Shown here: positions 11,174 through 21,948 of the stretch, piece after piece
Numbering within the stretch: position 1 is the first letter of the stretch
Layout: the number at the start of each line of letters is the position of its first letter
NCBI GenBank assembly: GCA_010909165.1
Contig: MU008158.1
Coordinates: forward strand, 1,947,478 to 2,011,477
Source: Anthoceros angustus
Lineage: Eukaryota > Streptophyta > Anthocerotopsida > Anthocerotales > Anthocerotaceae
Reading direction: 5' to 3'
DNA length: 64,000 nucleotides
The notes under the pieces: model-generated
Told to the model about the DNA's origin: nothing
What the model saw: only the letters and a program-made list of their open reading frames with translations
The model's database searches: none
Program-made: the position numbers and the translations under genes

Positions 11174-12143
11174 GCCTTAAAGCAGCATATCCGCTCTCCT
11201 CAAACACCGAGAACAGGTAGCAGAACAAGACGAAGTAAAAATCCAGGGCCACCATTCTTCACCTCAAGAACCAGGCATAAAAAGGAGAATCTATTCTGAT
11301 AACCCCGTCGAAGTTCTACATCCTAAAGCAAATGAGAGGTCTGTCCACTGCCAGTGGCAACCACAGCCACATGCCCTTCCTGGCTTTCTATATCTTCCTC
11401 ATGATGAACTGCAGCAAAGCCACGAAAGCGAATGGAGAGTGGCCTGCCCCGGATTAGGGTTTGTCGCTAGCGACAACGAGAGTGGCGGTGTTGACGGGAC
11501 TTGTGGTGGAGTCTTGCCGCTACTGGGAGGGGGCCACATCCTGGAGCTGGAAATGCGCGTGCCTTTGTGGCGGCCTGTGGCACGGCCACCATGTTCAGGT
11601 CCCGATCTTGGCGCAAAGGAATTAGAACGCGTGCTGAGGCCTCGGCGAGTGTAGCTCGTATTTTATCATATAACGGTCTCGGACCTCCCGGTCTTGCGTT
11701 AACTTAACAAAACCCCGGTTGGCGCTTAAGCGGACCACCTGTATGTTCGAGGGAGAAAGGCTTGGATTGCTTTGCTGTGGAAGTGCGAGCAGCCTGCTCG
11801 ACCGCTAGACCCTCTACTGCCTAGTCGCCTCAGCCTCGGACTCGGAGTGGGCTGGAATTTGCTGCCGACTATCGCGCTGAGTTGGATCAGATATCGGGTC
11901 AAGGCCGACCTTTGTCTCCAAATGCTAATTCTTTGCAGGCAGTGCTTGTGCTAGCGTTTCTAGAAACGCACGCGGCGCTGCTGCCAAGCATGGCCACTGT
12001 GCAGGAGATTGCGGTGCTGGTTAGAGCAGCGGATGAACACAAATCCCGGTCGCTTGACGATTCCAATTCTGGTAAACACTGAATTGCTGAATTGCGCTCG
12101 CTTCGGCACGCAACAAGTTGCGTTGAACTGACCAGCTAGCTGC
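11174..12143. other. Intergenic region, nothing recognised
   Basis: GC-moderate DNA upstream of the small plus-strand gene. It probably holds the promoter and 5' leader of that gene and upstream parts of the minus-strand unit. Short frames are present but none looks conserved. Confidence 0.45.
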
Positions 12144-12540
12144 ATGGCGTTGGTGTCGGCAGAGTCGTTTGAGCACGAGCTGGGGAGTCTGTCAGTGGAT
12201 GGATCATCGCCTTGCAGTGTTAGCTCCAGACACAGTACTAAACGAGAGCTTTTCCACGATGTAAGACGACGGTAGTGCTTTCCTTTTTTTTTTTCTTAGG
12301 GCTTACTCAGTGGCTGGAGAGGCACATGGTGACTCGTTGATCATTTGGTTTCAGGAAAAGGATCTGGCGCTGCAGAAAGCTCTGCCTCCCATCAAAACGC
12401 GCCGGGAAGGAAAACTGGGTGACCCTGGAGCGCCTGATCTGTCACCGCCTCCGTCACCCAAACGGATGCGAGAGTTGGTGAGGAAAACAAGCCTGAAGAA
12501 TTTGGCATTTCCCGCAATCCGGACACCGGATTCAACCTAG
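12144..12540 (+). CDS. Small two-exon protein, unknown function (100 aa)
   Basis: ATG at 12144; exon 1 is 12144-12260, ending at a GTAAGA donor. Exon 2 is 12355-12540, after a TTTGGTTTCAG acceptor, and ends in TAG. Both junctions are phase 0. The intron has a long T run, as plant introns do. The predicted protein is hydrophilic: a serine-rich N-terminus (SLSVDGSSPCSVSSRHS), then PPIKTRREGK, then DLSPPPSPKRMRELVRKTS, with SP and RxxS sites that suggest a phosphorylated nuclear protein. No domain is visible and I do not recognise the family. It ends 63 bp from the convergent CFAP77 stop. Confidence 0.55.
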
Positions 12541-12603
12541 AAAACCAACACTCGTTGTTCGGAGAGGTTATCACTCGAGGGGATATCAAAATTGTGGTCC
12601 TAC

Positions 12604-14024
12604 TCATCGCTCACACCCAGGTCCCTTCCCTTGTCCGTGTTCTGCCTTTGCTGCTTGCGCCTGATGCTTGTGCACTGCTCTTTCATGTTCTTTCTCCAGC
12701 GTCTTCCAGTTCCATGGCCTGTCCAACCGACGGGCAAGTCTTGGGGGAACTGGGTAGTTCACGAAAGGGCTTGCTGGTCTGTTGCGGTTGAGAGGGTTCT
12801 TGTTGTCGTTATCTATCCTTTTCGGCACATTCTGAAACCTGGATATGACAAACCTCGTCTTGGGTGGTTTCTGCACCATTCTTTCGGTGCAGTACTTCTT
12901 GATGAGTTGTGCAGTTCTGTTAGATTTCGGGTGGGTATACTTGTACACCAGGTACTGAGGATCCAGTGGGTCATACACTGGGTACTCTTTTTGGTATACC
13001 AAATTCATCTGGATCCATTCATCCGCATATGCTCCTTCTACCACTTTGTTGATGGGAACATGCCTGTGCAGAAGAGGAAAGAAGAGCAGGGGATGGTCAG
13101 TCAGAAACGTATTTCCTTCTCACTGTGCGTGCAGCGTTGGTAGAATAGGGGATGTATCACTCACATTCCCAAGGGGCTGCCGTAAGTGTACTGAGGATCC
13201 TTGTGCGATGGAAGAGGATATCCAGAATTCTGCAGATTCCGGCAAGTTCATTGTAATTATGAGGAAGAAAGGAAAGGAAGCCTGTTTGTGCATTGAATTC
13301 TTCCGGTGTGGACACGTAAAATTCCAAGTAAATTTTATCCGACAGCTTAAGTTACCAGTGGTTTGCTTCCGGGTAGACGAATGAGGTGATCTTTTCGCCA
13401 CAAATATTGGTCGTGCGCATTTGTGCATCTCCTGGTGGAAACAAACATACAAAATCCTCGATTTTTCAACATAACTAAACGGTTCACGAGGGAAGAACAG
13501 GAACCAAAAGGCTTTAGTGCGAATCGACGATGAGCATATTTACGCATCACAAGCAGCTCTGTTCATGGCCTTGAAGTCTGGCCCACAAGACAGCTTTGCA
13601 TCATCACGCTCCTGCTCAAGGTGCACAATCACTGCACAGCCCGCCGCACACAGGAGCTATGGCGTTAACGCAAGCATGCAGATATCAGACGCGCGTTGCA
13701 TCCCACATAGTTTTGGCAACTGGTGTTAGGATTCAGAACCTTCCTTCACCCCAATTCCATGTGGAACCACGTTTCCGTAGATGAATCCAGACCTCGGTAG
13801 TGCCATTGTAACAGCCTTCACCTGCCAAAACGAGAAGCGCTTTTACCACGACTGAAGTTGGGAGCATCAACGGGTTCCTGCTCATGTTTTAGAACAGAGA
13901 TCTGGGAAGAGAAGGCCGCTACCTTGCCACAAGCGGGCTTCACCAGCACCGTGTTCCTCCCCGTGGATGCACGTTGGGACCCCATCCGGGGGTGATCCAA
14001 CTCCTCGTAAAGACGGCCCCCCAT
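12604..14024 (-). CDS. CFAP77: CFAP77, doublet-microtubule protein of cilia
   Basis: Six exons join with every phase closing: 14024-13822, 13792-13740, 13631-13544, 13431-13356, 13229-13165 and 13063-12604, giving 314 residues. Family features in order: SGFIYGNVVPHGIGVKEG (the first YG box), PDFKAMNRAACDA, a YLWRKDH stretch, DPQYTYGSPLG with VPINKVVEGAYADEWI (the second YG box), and near the end TRFVISRFQNVPKRID. This matches the layout of the CFAP77 family (DUF4483), whose members bind ciliary doublet microtubules. In a land plant the expected place is the sperm flagellum. The ATG at 14024 is the first in the frame I could support; an upstream exon is possible. The second axonemal gene, CFAP99, lies 1.7 kb away on the same strand. 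Confidence 0.8.
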
Positions 14025-15432
14025 TTTGACACCTGCGCTGCCTCAAAGGCCTTTCAGCAACAATGGCCCGGCCGCGCTGCCGATGAGAGGGGCGGCGCAC
14101 GCTCAGAGCTCATGAAATCGTGCCACAAAGCAACCAAGAGCAAGCAGGGGAAGAGATGGCAAGCGGAGGGGAGAATTTGAGAGCCGGTGCGGCAGGACGG
14201 GAGCAACCAAACTGTGCTCCACAACAGAAATTTAAGCTGAACTGAACCAGTGAGAGAAACGAGGGAACGGGGAGAGATTTGTGGGACTGCTCCCGCCATT
14301 TCATGGGAAGGCGAAGGCATGGACTTGCTATCGGTGTCCCATCCCCCATCCCCCATGCCCTTGGAACGAGTCTTCCCTCTCCTCCCCAGACTGGAGCTCC
14401 TCCTTCAAACGCATCTTCGGCCGACAGACCGTTAACGTTCACTGCCATAACTGCCCGCACGAAGCGTCGGTCTCGTAAAATCGATCGTCACTTGCACGTA
14501 TTAATCGTTGACAGCCGTTTCCTGCCAACGCCGCTATTACTTGTCCGCGAAGAGGAGGAAGACGAAATGGGATAACTTTTTAGGATGCATGAGGTAACTA
14601 GGTCATCTTCGTTCCACGCTTCTTCAGTCTTACCAAACAATGCTCGAGTCCTGCGTGTTCTGGATTCTATCTAAAGCCAAGTCGCACTAGAACAAATATC
14701 TTCTTCTTACACAAGCTTGTTTCAGCTTCGGAGAACAGTGTCATCACCATCTTCTGACACTTCGGATCTTCTAACCTACAAATAAGATAGTCGAAGATCT
14801 GACTGAGCCTTGTTTGCACAACAGGGCATATGGGCATATGAGCATACATATATGGGGATGCTTTACCTGAAGACGTTGGGCGTTACTTCAGTTCACTTTC
14901 ACAGAATAAATATATCGCCAGAAATCTGTACACACCTAACGGCGGCTATCACTGAGGACGCTAGAAACAGGATAGCCGGAGACGATTCGGACAACTACAC
15001 TCTAGAAAGTTAATGTCGACAAATTGATAAAAATGTATCATGGAAGGCATGTCCCATGGAACCATCCGTGGAAGACCAAGCACCGATACCCTGCAAATTG
15101 AGAAGAAGGGAGTCAGATCCTCAGCCACGTTCACTACGCTTTGTGGATCCAGCAAAGGATCTTCCAGACGATAAGGATTTACTTCAGAGCATGCCACTTG
15201 TACAAACCCCCTCCTGTCTTGGCTCTCGACTCGACAGATAGCTGGCTGGACCGCTGACAGCTAATGCAGGCAGGCACTCACAAAGGGAACCTGAACATCC
15301 AACCTTTCATAACATGCACCTTACTCTTGGCTCACCGCTGAAACAAGCGCTTGACAGCATGATCTTCAAGTGCACCCCTCCCCACCTTTTTGCAAAACAA
15401 GCAAGCAACAAACAAAGAATGATGGTTTAACG
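14025..15432. other. Intergenic region with unresolved short frames
   Basis: Upstream of CFAP77 and downstream of the carrier gene. Short frames on both strands at 14,670-15,240 have splice-like borders (for example a TTTGCAG-type acceptor on the minus strand near 15,094), but I could not chain them into a gene. The rest looks non-coding. Confidence 0.35.
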
Positions 15433-17591
15433 TCATTCAGTATATACAAATTGTCGCTTCCAGATCTTATCCCGCCTTTTGTTCCAAATTTTGGGGATGT
15501 AGAGCCTGTCTGATGGAGTTCGATCGGGCTTGAGCACCTGAGACAAAGGTTGATTAGCTTATCGATACAGCTTAGGAATTGAGAGTCTGCAAGTGCAGCA
15601 ACTTACCAGCTTACAGTACTCGAAAAGCCCAAAGAAGAGGGCTGACATGAGGGACACATGGAATGCACGAGCACCCTGCACAAGACAGGGGGCAGTCTCA
15701 GTATGAAAGTGCCTTCAGGTAAAGATCCAGTTGCAGAGCATGTTGAGGCAGCATGAGAAACTGGCATACCAGCCCAGCAAATAAGCCACCGACTCCATTT
15801 TCTTCAACAACAGCCAGAGCGACTCTGTGGAAGCTGACTGACATTCCACATTGCTGGCGTGTCTTCACAAGATCAAGCTGTGGAAGCAAGGCGAGGGATT
15901 GATGAACAAGAGACAATCGGACCGACCAGTCCACAAGGGCAGAACTGGAACCACAACTTCGAGCCGTACGGAAGTACAAGCTTACTGGCATGGTACATGT
16001 TGCCGCAACAGCTCCTGCAACTGCGCCGAGCACCAAGTGCTCAGGTGTCCTGCAGCCTCAACACAAGCCAGAAAGGACCTTTGATGAGCGAGAATAGAGA
16101 TCTAAATGCATAACTTGCAAAAAGTTACCATGTCACTAGAGTTGGTGGATGGAGAATGAATACAGAAAGCCGTCTCTACTTACGTGAGTTTGGTGACCTT
16201 TCTCTTGGATTGCAGAAAGCGCCTCAAGTTCTCATACACGCTAAACTGCATCAGCAGAATCATATGAGAACGTATCCAGACCAACAAACGTGCAGTTCAA
16301 GGATTGGAAGGCCTAGACGTCACTTGTATCACAATTTCAGGGACATCGCGCATAAGAGTTGGCCAAAATCCACGGTACAGGCCGCCAATACCATCGGTTC
16401 GGACGATGGAGTTGAAGGCTTCGAAGACTGACACCGACAAAAATCCAGCAGTAACTCGTCAGCTTGGCACGATGTGAGAATGAAGCATGTGAAGATAATT
16501 TACTCACCATTCGCATGCATGTAAGCTTGTACTCTATGCTTCAAAGTATCAGCAGGCACCTGTCAGAATCAAGGCACCCCAGACAGATGACTCAGGTGCA
16601 TATAACAAGATTGCAATGAGGAAACGAGACGAGGAAAACAAGAAAGCTGGCAGTAAACTACAACAACAACATTGAGGAAGAGGGGGCTCACTCGAACTAC
16701 AGAAGCCACCACAGTCCCGATGGAAGCTGATGCGACATGGGTCAGACCTGGCGGCAGATACTTCTCCAGCTTTTTCTTTGAGGCTGCAAACACATGGGTG
16801 GAAAACTTGTGAAAAGAAAGGAAAAAGAAAAACATCCAAGCCAGCGCTCTCTTCCGGAAGGCAGAATTCTGCCCCACAGGCACATCAAGGGCTCTTACAT
16901 TCATACGCAACAAAGTAGAGGAACGCATTCGGTACAGTGCCAAGAAACGCCCCCGTGACTCCTTGGTACAAATCTGCCGGACCCTTGAAGAACCAATTGT
17001 CAATGTCAACCGGTCCAATCCCAATAGCCTTCTTAGAAATTTTTTTCCTCCACTTCATCAACTCGTGCGGAGGATCGTGGACCTGCAACCGGGTCTTGAC
17101 AGTATCCACCGGGTGCCCACCGACCTGCCATCACAGCACCCCCAACCGTCACTCACTCACTCACTCACATTTCCTCCATCCAGGAAGCCAGCTTGCCCAC
17201 CAACCTGAGAGAGAGTCCTGGCCATGGTGCCGGCGTACACATGATTGAGCGCTGTATCTGCCTCCGCCGGATCCGCATCCTCAAAAAACGGGAGCCGAAA
17301 GAAGGCACTGGAAACATACTCCGCCCCAGCAAGCTCCTGCTCCTGCTCCCGCCCAAGTTGCCTTTCTTCTGTCAAGCTGGAGGAGGGAATAGGCAATTTT
17401 GCAAAGGAGATCCTAACGTTCTTGTTCTCCTGCCTTCGACCCGGTCTTCTCCACGCACTCCAAGCTCCCTCGAGAAAGCCTCCGAAAGAGCTGGAAGTCC
17501 CCTCCTCGTCCATGAAGCTTGTCCCCGCCTGGCCTCTCATGTACTCCGACGCCTCCTCGTCCCTCCCAAAGCCCATCAAAAGCGGGGCCAT
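15433..17591 (-). CDS. Mitochondrial carrier family (SLC25) transporter
   Basis: Ten exons join with all phases closing: 17591-17205, 17124-16899, 16783-16692, 16559-16508, 16427-16324, 16245-16184, 16049-15986, 15877-15770, 15675-15607 and 15537-15433, giving 422 residues. The three carrier signatures are HPVDTVKTR, VPADTLKHR and MPLDLVKTR, one per repeat. Each is followed by a helix ending in a GLxxG-type turn (DLYQGVTGAFLGTVPNAF, GLYRGFWPTLMRDVPE, GLFAGLGARAFHVS). The layout, especially the RDVPE turn, is closest to SAM-carrier-like plant proteins; the substrate cannot be read from sequence. About 115 hydrophilic residues precede the first membrane helix, and the first matrix loop is long (about 30 residues rich in K). 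Start chosen at the first ATG in frame; inner mitochondrial or plastid membrane expected. Confidence 0.85.
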
Positions 17592-19243
17592 CAAGCGCAG
17601 GCCCCGCACACCTACAGGCAATGACCGCAGGCAGGGCTAACACAGCATTGATCCTGCCCGGCTGCTGTACAACTGCGCCCGCCCAATAACTCCACGCAAC
17701 GCCACCGGCAGCGGCAGCAAGGAAGGCAAAACTATTCCTCCCTCAAGTTCCCCACCGAGTGCAAGCAATCCATCCCGCCTGCCCCAGCATGGCGCTGCAA
17801 ATCAGAGCCCAAATCCCAGCCCACCACCCAGAAGCAGTCCAGTGATTGAGGAATCCGGCACCGAAACGAGCAGCAAGCCCGAGAGCCGGGATTGGAGTCA
17901 CTTGCTTGCTGATTGGGCCATGGGATCGGTTCACACCGCCGAGTGGAGTCCTGGAATCGTCCCAGCCAGCAGCCAGCGCTCAGAGACTGGAGTCGCGGAG
18001 TTGTCTCACTGCAGTTGAAGCTACAGAGTTATCATAACTACCGCCACTGCCTGCGGATTGCGGATTCAGGCACCGGGACAGGAGTCTCCTGCTGCGACAC
18101 TGTGAGCTGTGGACAAGGATTTTACCACCGATTTTCCGGGCCAGTGCCAACCAAATCTTTACTATTACCGAGACGATGCCAGATGCCGGGGAGATGCCAT
18201 GGCATGTGCTGCTAGCTATGCTTTATTCCGATTTCCTACTGAGGACTGAGGCAGGGACCCATCACCCATCGCGGATCTCCGGACCCTCTACCTTCAAATA
18301 TCTGGGATGTTATTCTTTCGTCATGTTTTCTTCCCGACCGTTGCCGGCAGTGCCACGCGGGCTACCCGCGCTTGGTCTGTTCCCGGCGGTGACTACAGGC
18401 AGCAGGCTGCCACACTTTCGACATGAAAGTCAGGGATTCCAACAACCAAAAAGCGAGGGACCAGGACGGGAAGATGCTGTGACACGGCCCTTATATGCAT
18501 ATAAACGGTGGATATTGCTCAGCATTTCTCCAGTGCTGCTTGGCCGACGCGTTTGCACGGCCGATTATCAGCGCCTCATTCACAAAGCTACTTGGGTGTG
18601 GCATTTCGCACGAGACGGTGATGCCTATCCGGTGGACAGCTATCTATCACACCCATCGCTCCTAACAAGCGACAAGCGTAGGTAGTTCGTTACGTGATTC
18701 CCAGCCCTCGTATCATGTGCATAGCGTATTTCTTTCCTTTCCCACAAGTTTGTTTTATGTTACGTTTGCTTAATTTCTTATTTCTCATGACCTAGCAGCA
18801 TGGCATTGTAACTTATTGCAGCCGTATCGCGATATTGCAAGTAATGGACACGCCAAGGCTCAACTGCAGCTTCCTGCAGTTTGAGTCGTGTCAAATTAGG
18901 GTTCCATTTTATCACCAACAGGACTCATAAAACCCCGAAGCCGAGGACACAAAGTGGAAGAACATGAACAACTGGACTGCTGTCACTGGAAAGAAAACCA
19001 TGATAGGAAGCAGAACGGTTTGGGTGACATTTCCCCTTTTGTGAACCTCAACTTACGGGATCTCGGCGTTGCTTCCGGAGCAAACAAGAAAAACTTGCCT
19101 TCGGCCGCGAGGGATCCTGTGACAATGCCTTACGACATGCAAGCACCAACATTTCGCGAGACGGAGCAGTCAAGATTCCACAGGCAAGGTGGTGTTACAA
19201 AACACCATTGAGAGAGTGTGGCAGGCGGGCGCTGCTGACGAGC
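17592..19243. other. Intergenic region, no gene recognised
   Basis: Contains the carrier promoter side and the 3' end of the H2A gene. A plus-strand frame at 18,176-18,685 (169 codons) has no recognisable feature and no splice support. The part from about 18,690 to 18,900 is AT-rich. Confidence 0.4.
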
Positions 19244-19738
19244 CTACTCGGCAGAGGCTGATTTGCCACCCTTGCCCGCGACACCGGTCTTCTTAGGAAG
19301 AAGAACAGAGTGGATGTTAGGCAACACTCCTCCATTGGCTATGGTGACTGTCCCGAGCAACCTGCTGAGCTCCTCATCATTCCTGACAGCCAACTGGATG
19401 TGGCGGGGCACAATTCTGGTCTTCTTGTTGTCCCTGGATGCATTTCCTGCCAGCTCCAGAACCTGCAAACATGACGGGCTTTCGTCACCAACTGCAATTT
19501 GCACTTTCCACTCATGAATTTACACATGACACAGAAAGAGGCAACGGCGTCGCTGCCTCACCTCAGCTGCAAGATATTCCAGCACAGCTGCAAGATAGAC
19601 GGGCGCGCCCGCCCCGACGCGGGTTGCGTATTTGCCAGCCTTGAGGAAGCGGGCAATTCTGCCGACAGGGAATTGCAGCCCTGCCTTGGCTGAGCGAGAC
19701 ACTGCCTTCTTGCCGCTGCTCTTGCCGCGTCCCGTCAT
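19244..19738 (-). CDS. Histone H2A (canonical type)
   Basis: Two exons, 19738-19562 and 19462-19244, joined in phase 0 between EYLAAE and VLELAGNA, giving 131 residues. The N-terminal tail [11 protein letters not shown], the core [20 protein letters not shown], the acidic patch region and [16 protein letters not shown] are unmistakable. The C-terminus ends KGGKSASAE with no SQ[E/D]F motif, so this is not H2A.X, and no SPKK tail is present, so it is not H2A.W. It packs nuclear DNA in the nucleosome. The single intron at this site is common in plant H2A genes. The upstream region has a TATA box and a near-octamer, listed separately. Confidence 0.97.
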
Positions 19739-19844
19739 CTCGCCACCTAGTTTGCAGGATACGGAAAAGCTGGTCGTGAGATCAAGATGCAGAAGATCCT
19801 CTATGCAGGGAGATGCGATGTGTTCGGAGAGAATTTGTGACAGG

Positions 19845-19852
19845 CTTTATAG
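19845..19852 (-). promoter_or_regulatory. TATA box of H2A
   Basis: Minus-strand CTATAAAG about 107 bp upstream of the H2A start codon, well placed for a short leader. Confidence 0.55.
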
Positions 19853-19894
19853 AGCCTGGGAAGCTAGTTCAAATTTCAAACCTACCGCGTTGGC

Positions 19895-19902
19895 GATCCG
19901 CT
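19895..19902 (-). promoter_or_regulatory. Histone octamer-like element
   Basis: Minus-strand AGCGGATC, seven of eight bases of the plant histone octamer CGCGGATC, about 45 bp upstream of the TATA box. In plant histone genes this element supports expression in S phase and meristems. One mismatch, so moderate support. Confidence 0.4.
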
Positions 19903-20688
19903 GCCTCGTTCGCTCACGTCAGCTATCCACCGTTTCGGCCCTTACGGATTTATGAAAACTCGTGTTGTGATCAAAATACCAGTCAGGCAAGAACAAGAAG
20001 ATTTGTAAGCACGGCACTCGGTGGCAGCGAAATTGGCCGGCTCCAATGAAACATGAAAAAGTACACCTGGGCGTAAAATCCATCAAACCTAATGCTGCCG
20101 ATTGATAAATTACTTGCGATGATCAGTTCCGAATGTGGCCGTTGTACATACTCTACTGACCTAAAGACACGAACCAGTAATGATTCGACAGAGATAATAA
20201 TCTTTTGTCCAGCCCACAAAGGATGATAGGATGCCCTCTTAACGGACAACCTCCTCAAGTCTGGCAAATTTTCACATAAGCTGAAGCAACTATACTTTTT
20301 GCACCTAGGATTTGTGCACTCAGCGGTGCATGTGAGTACCTGGTGGTCACGCACCTCCACTAGCGGATGCGATGATGCGCCAAGGATCAAGCTTTCACAG
20401 CTTCCTCCAGAGACAAACAAAAATCTGAACCAGGCAACCCCACACACCTTCAGTACTGGACTCCATTGACTCCTGTGCATCAAGCTATGACAGCTTCTTC
20501 CAGTGACAAAAAAAAAAAGGAAAAATGACCCAGGCAACTTTGGCACACCACCAACATTGTCCTTTGCTGAGACCAAGCTTCATCTAGTGCCAACAACCTA
20601 ACCCGAATCATCACACAACTCCTTTGCAACCATGTGTCCCAGTGCACGAGAGGCATCAACATTAGTAGATTATACAAGACTACATCGA
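19903..20688. other. 3' region of PRP38B and promoter side of H2A
   Basis: A long minus-strand frame covers much of this stretch but resembles no protein and contains a short internal duplication around SCHSL and SCESL. It is best read as trailer and intergenic DNA. Confidence 0.4.
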
Positions 20689-21948
20689 TCACCTCCAGGT
20701 TGAGGCACCCAATCGAATGACATCTTCTGACTGGGCATCTTTGCCACGGATCACATAATCACCCGACTCCTTAGTCTTTGCACTAGCATCACCATACACG
20801 TCTAGCAGTTTGCTCATTCTGTTTGATGCAGCAGCACTGTCAGCAGCTGGACTCCGAGAGCGGAGTCGTTCAGCCTTGCCTGACCGGACAGGACTTCGAC
20901 TCCTGCTGCGGTGAGCATCATTCTCCCCTTTCCTATCCTTGTCTGAACCCCTGTCTCGGTCCCTGCCTCTTCCTCTATCATCTTGCCTGTCCTGTCCGCG
21001 GTCCCTTGCCCCTCTGCTCCGTTCTCCATCTCTGTCCCTACCCTTGTCATGATCTCGGTCTCTGGATGGCTCATCCCGGTGTCTGTCCCTTGCCCTATCC
21101 CGTTCCCTGTCTCTATCCCTATCCCTATCCCTGGCCCTCTCCCGCTCCCTCTCGCGGTCCCTCTCCCTGTCCTTGTCCCTATCCCTAGCCCTATCGGCAT
21201 CCCTGTCCCTGCTGGCCTGCCCTCGACGATCGTCCCCATTCCGTTGAGAGTCACTGATAACAGGCATGTTCCTGCGCACCGGAGAAGAATCCCGAGTGGA
21301 GGCACGGTGAGGAGCACGCTGGCCAAAAGAAACAGACAGCGCGGCCTTGACTGAAGGCGGCCGTCGGGCAGTGTCATCCGCAGCATGGCGGCCACTGGTA
21401 CCTGTCACACCAGACGGCTGTGTTGAGAGCTTCAGACGTTCCAGGTTTGCTGTCAAACTTCTCAGCACAGGCACAGGTATGCGTGGGAACAGAGTGTCGA
21501 AGTAATACTGGTCAAGAAGCAGGTCCCGGACATAGGCTCCCATAGTCGTCTTCCTGCCATTGGATCCAGGAGCAAACTCCTCCTCGTCCGTCACATACTG
21601 CGAAAACCATCCCCACAGCGTCTTGGGATCCCCTACATAGCGCAGATACAGAAACCCTACCGCTCTGATGTAGGGAGAATCGCCGTGGTTGAGCAGCCCC
21701 TGCATCTGCTTCACCGTCAGCTTCATGGTGAAGAATTTGTAGAGCAGGCAGAATGCAGTGGACGGGCCGCGGCAGTTCCCAGTCATCCAGGGCTCCACAT
21801 GGTCCACCTGGTTGTAAATCTCGTCTATCACTTCATGGTAGGTCTTCAGTCTGTAGAGCTCCTTGAAGTAGTCGGAAGACAAGATGTTCATGCACAGCAC
21901 TCTCTCCAGCAAGCTATCGATGGGCTTGCCACATGTCTGGACTTCCAT
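20689..21948 (-). CDS. PRP38B: PRP38B-like pre-mRNA splicing factor
   Basis: Single exon, 419 residues from the ATG at 21948, where MEVQTCGKPIDSLLERVL matches the family start; the frame continues upstream but without family sequence. The PRP38 domain (about residues 5-180) shows NILSSDYFKELYRLKTYHEV, HVEPWMTGNCRGPSTAFCL, SPYIRAVGFLYLRYV, DEEEFAPGSNGRKTTMG and YYFDTLFPRIPVPV. Next come DDTARRPPSVKAALSVSFGQR and ASTRDSSPVRR, typical of plant PRP38B. A long RD/RE dipeptide tail and RSRSRSP blocks follow, as in SR-type splicing proteins. It should act in the nucleus during spliceosome activation. No intron, although the plant genes I know are also simple. Strand-shadow frames rich in PIPIP come from the RD repeats. 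Confidence 0.93.
   Translation of the reverse strand: MEVQTCGKPIDSLLERVLCMNILSSDYFKELYRLKTYHEVIDEIYNQVDHVEPWMTGNCRGPSTAFCLLYKFFTMKLTVKQMQGLLNHGDSPYIRAVGFLYLRYVGDPKTLWGWFSQYVTDEEEFAPGSNGRKTTMGAYVRDLLLDQYYFDTLFPRIPVPVLRSLTANLERLKLSTQPSGVTGTSGRHAADDTARRPPSVKAALSVSFGQRAPHRASTRDSSPVRRNMPVISDSQRNGDDRRGQASRDRDADRARDRDKDRERDRERERERARDRDRDRDRERDRARDRHRDEPSRDRDHDKGRDRDGERSRGARDRGQDRQDDRGRGRDRDRGSDKDRKGENDAHRSRSRSPVRSGKAERLRSRSPAADSAAASNRMSKLLDVYGDASAKTKESGDYVIRGKDAQSEDVIRLGASTWR

Noticed and set aside
13353-13431. Alternative reading of CFAP77 exon 4 (frame with GEKITSFVYPEANHW)
   Set aside because: Protein-like, but its phase would create a stop at the next junction; the frame with HDQYLWRKDHLIRL closes on both sides and fits the family.
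18176-18685. 169-codon plus-strand frame between the carrier and H2A
   Set aside because: No recognisable feature, no splice support, no promoter signal; kept only as a note in the intergenic entry.
19983-20576. 197-codon minus-strand frame below PRP38B
   Set aside because: No domain, odd composition, internal short duplication; lies in the expected trailer of PRP38B.
20814-21395. Long alternative frames over the PRP38B tail (both strands)
   Set aside because: They are shifted or antisense readings of the RD/RE repeat tail (runs of PIPIP, GTGTG).
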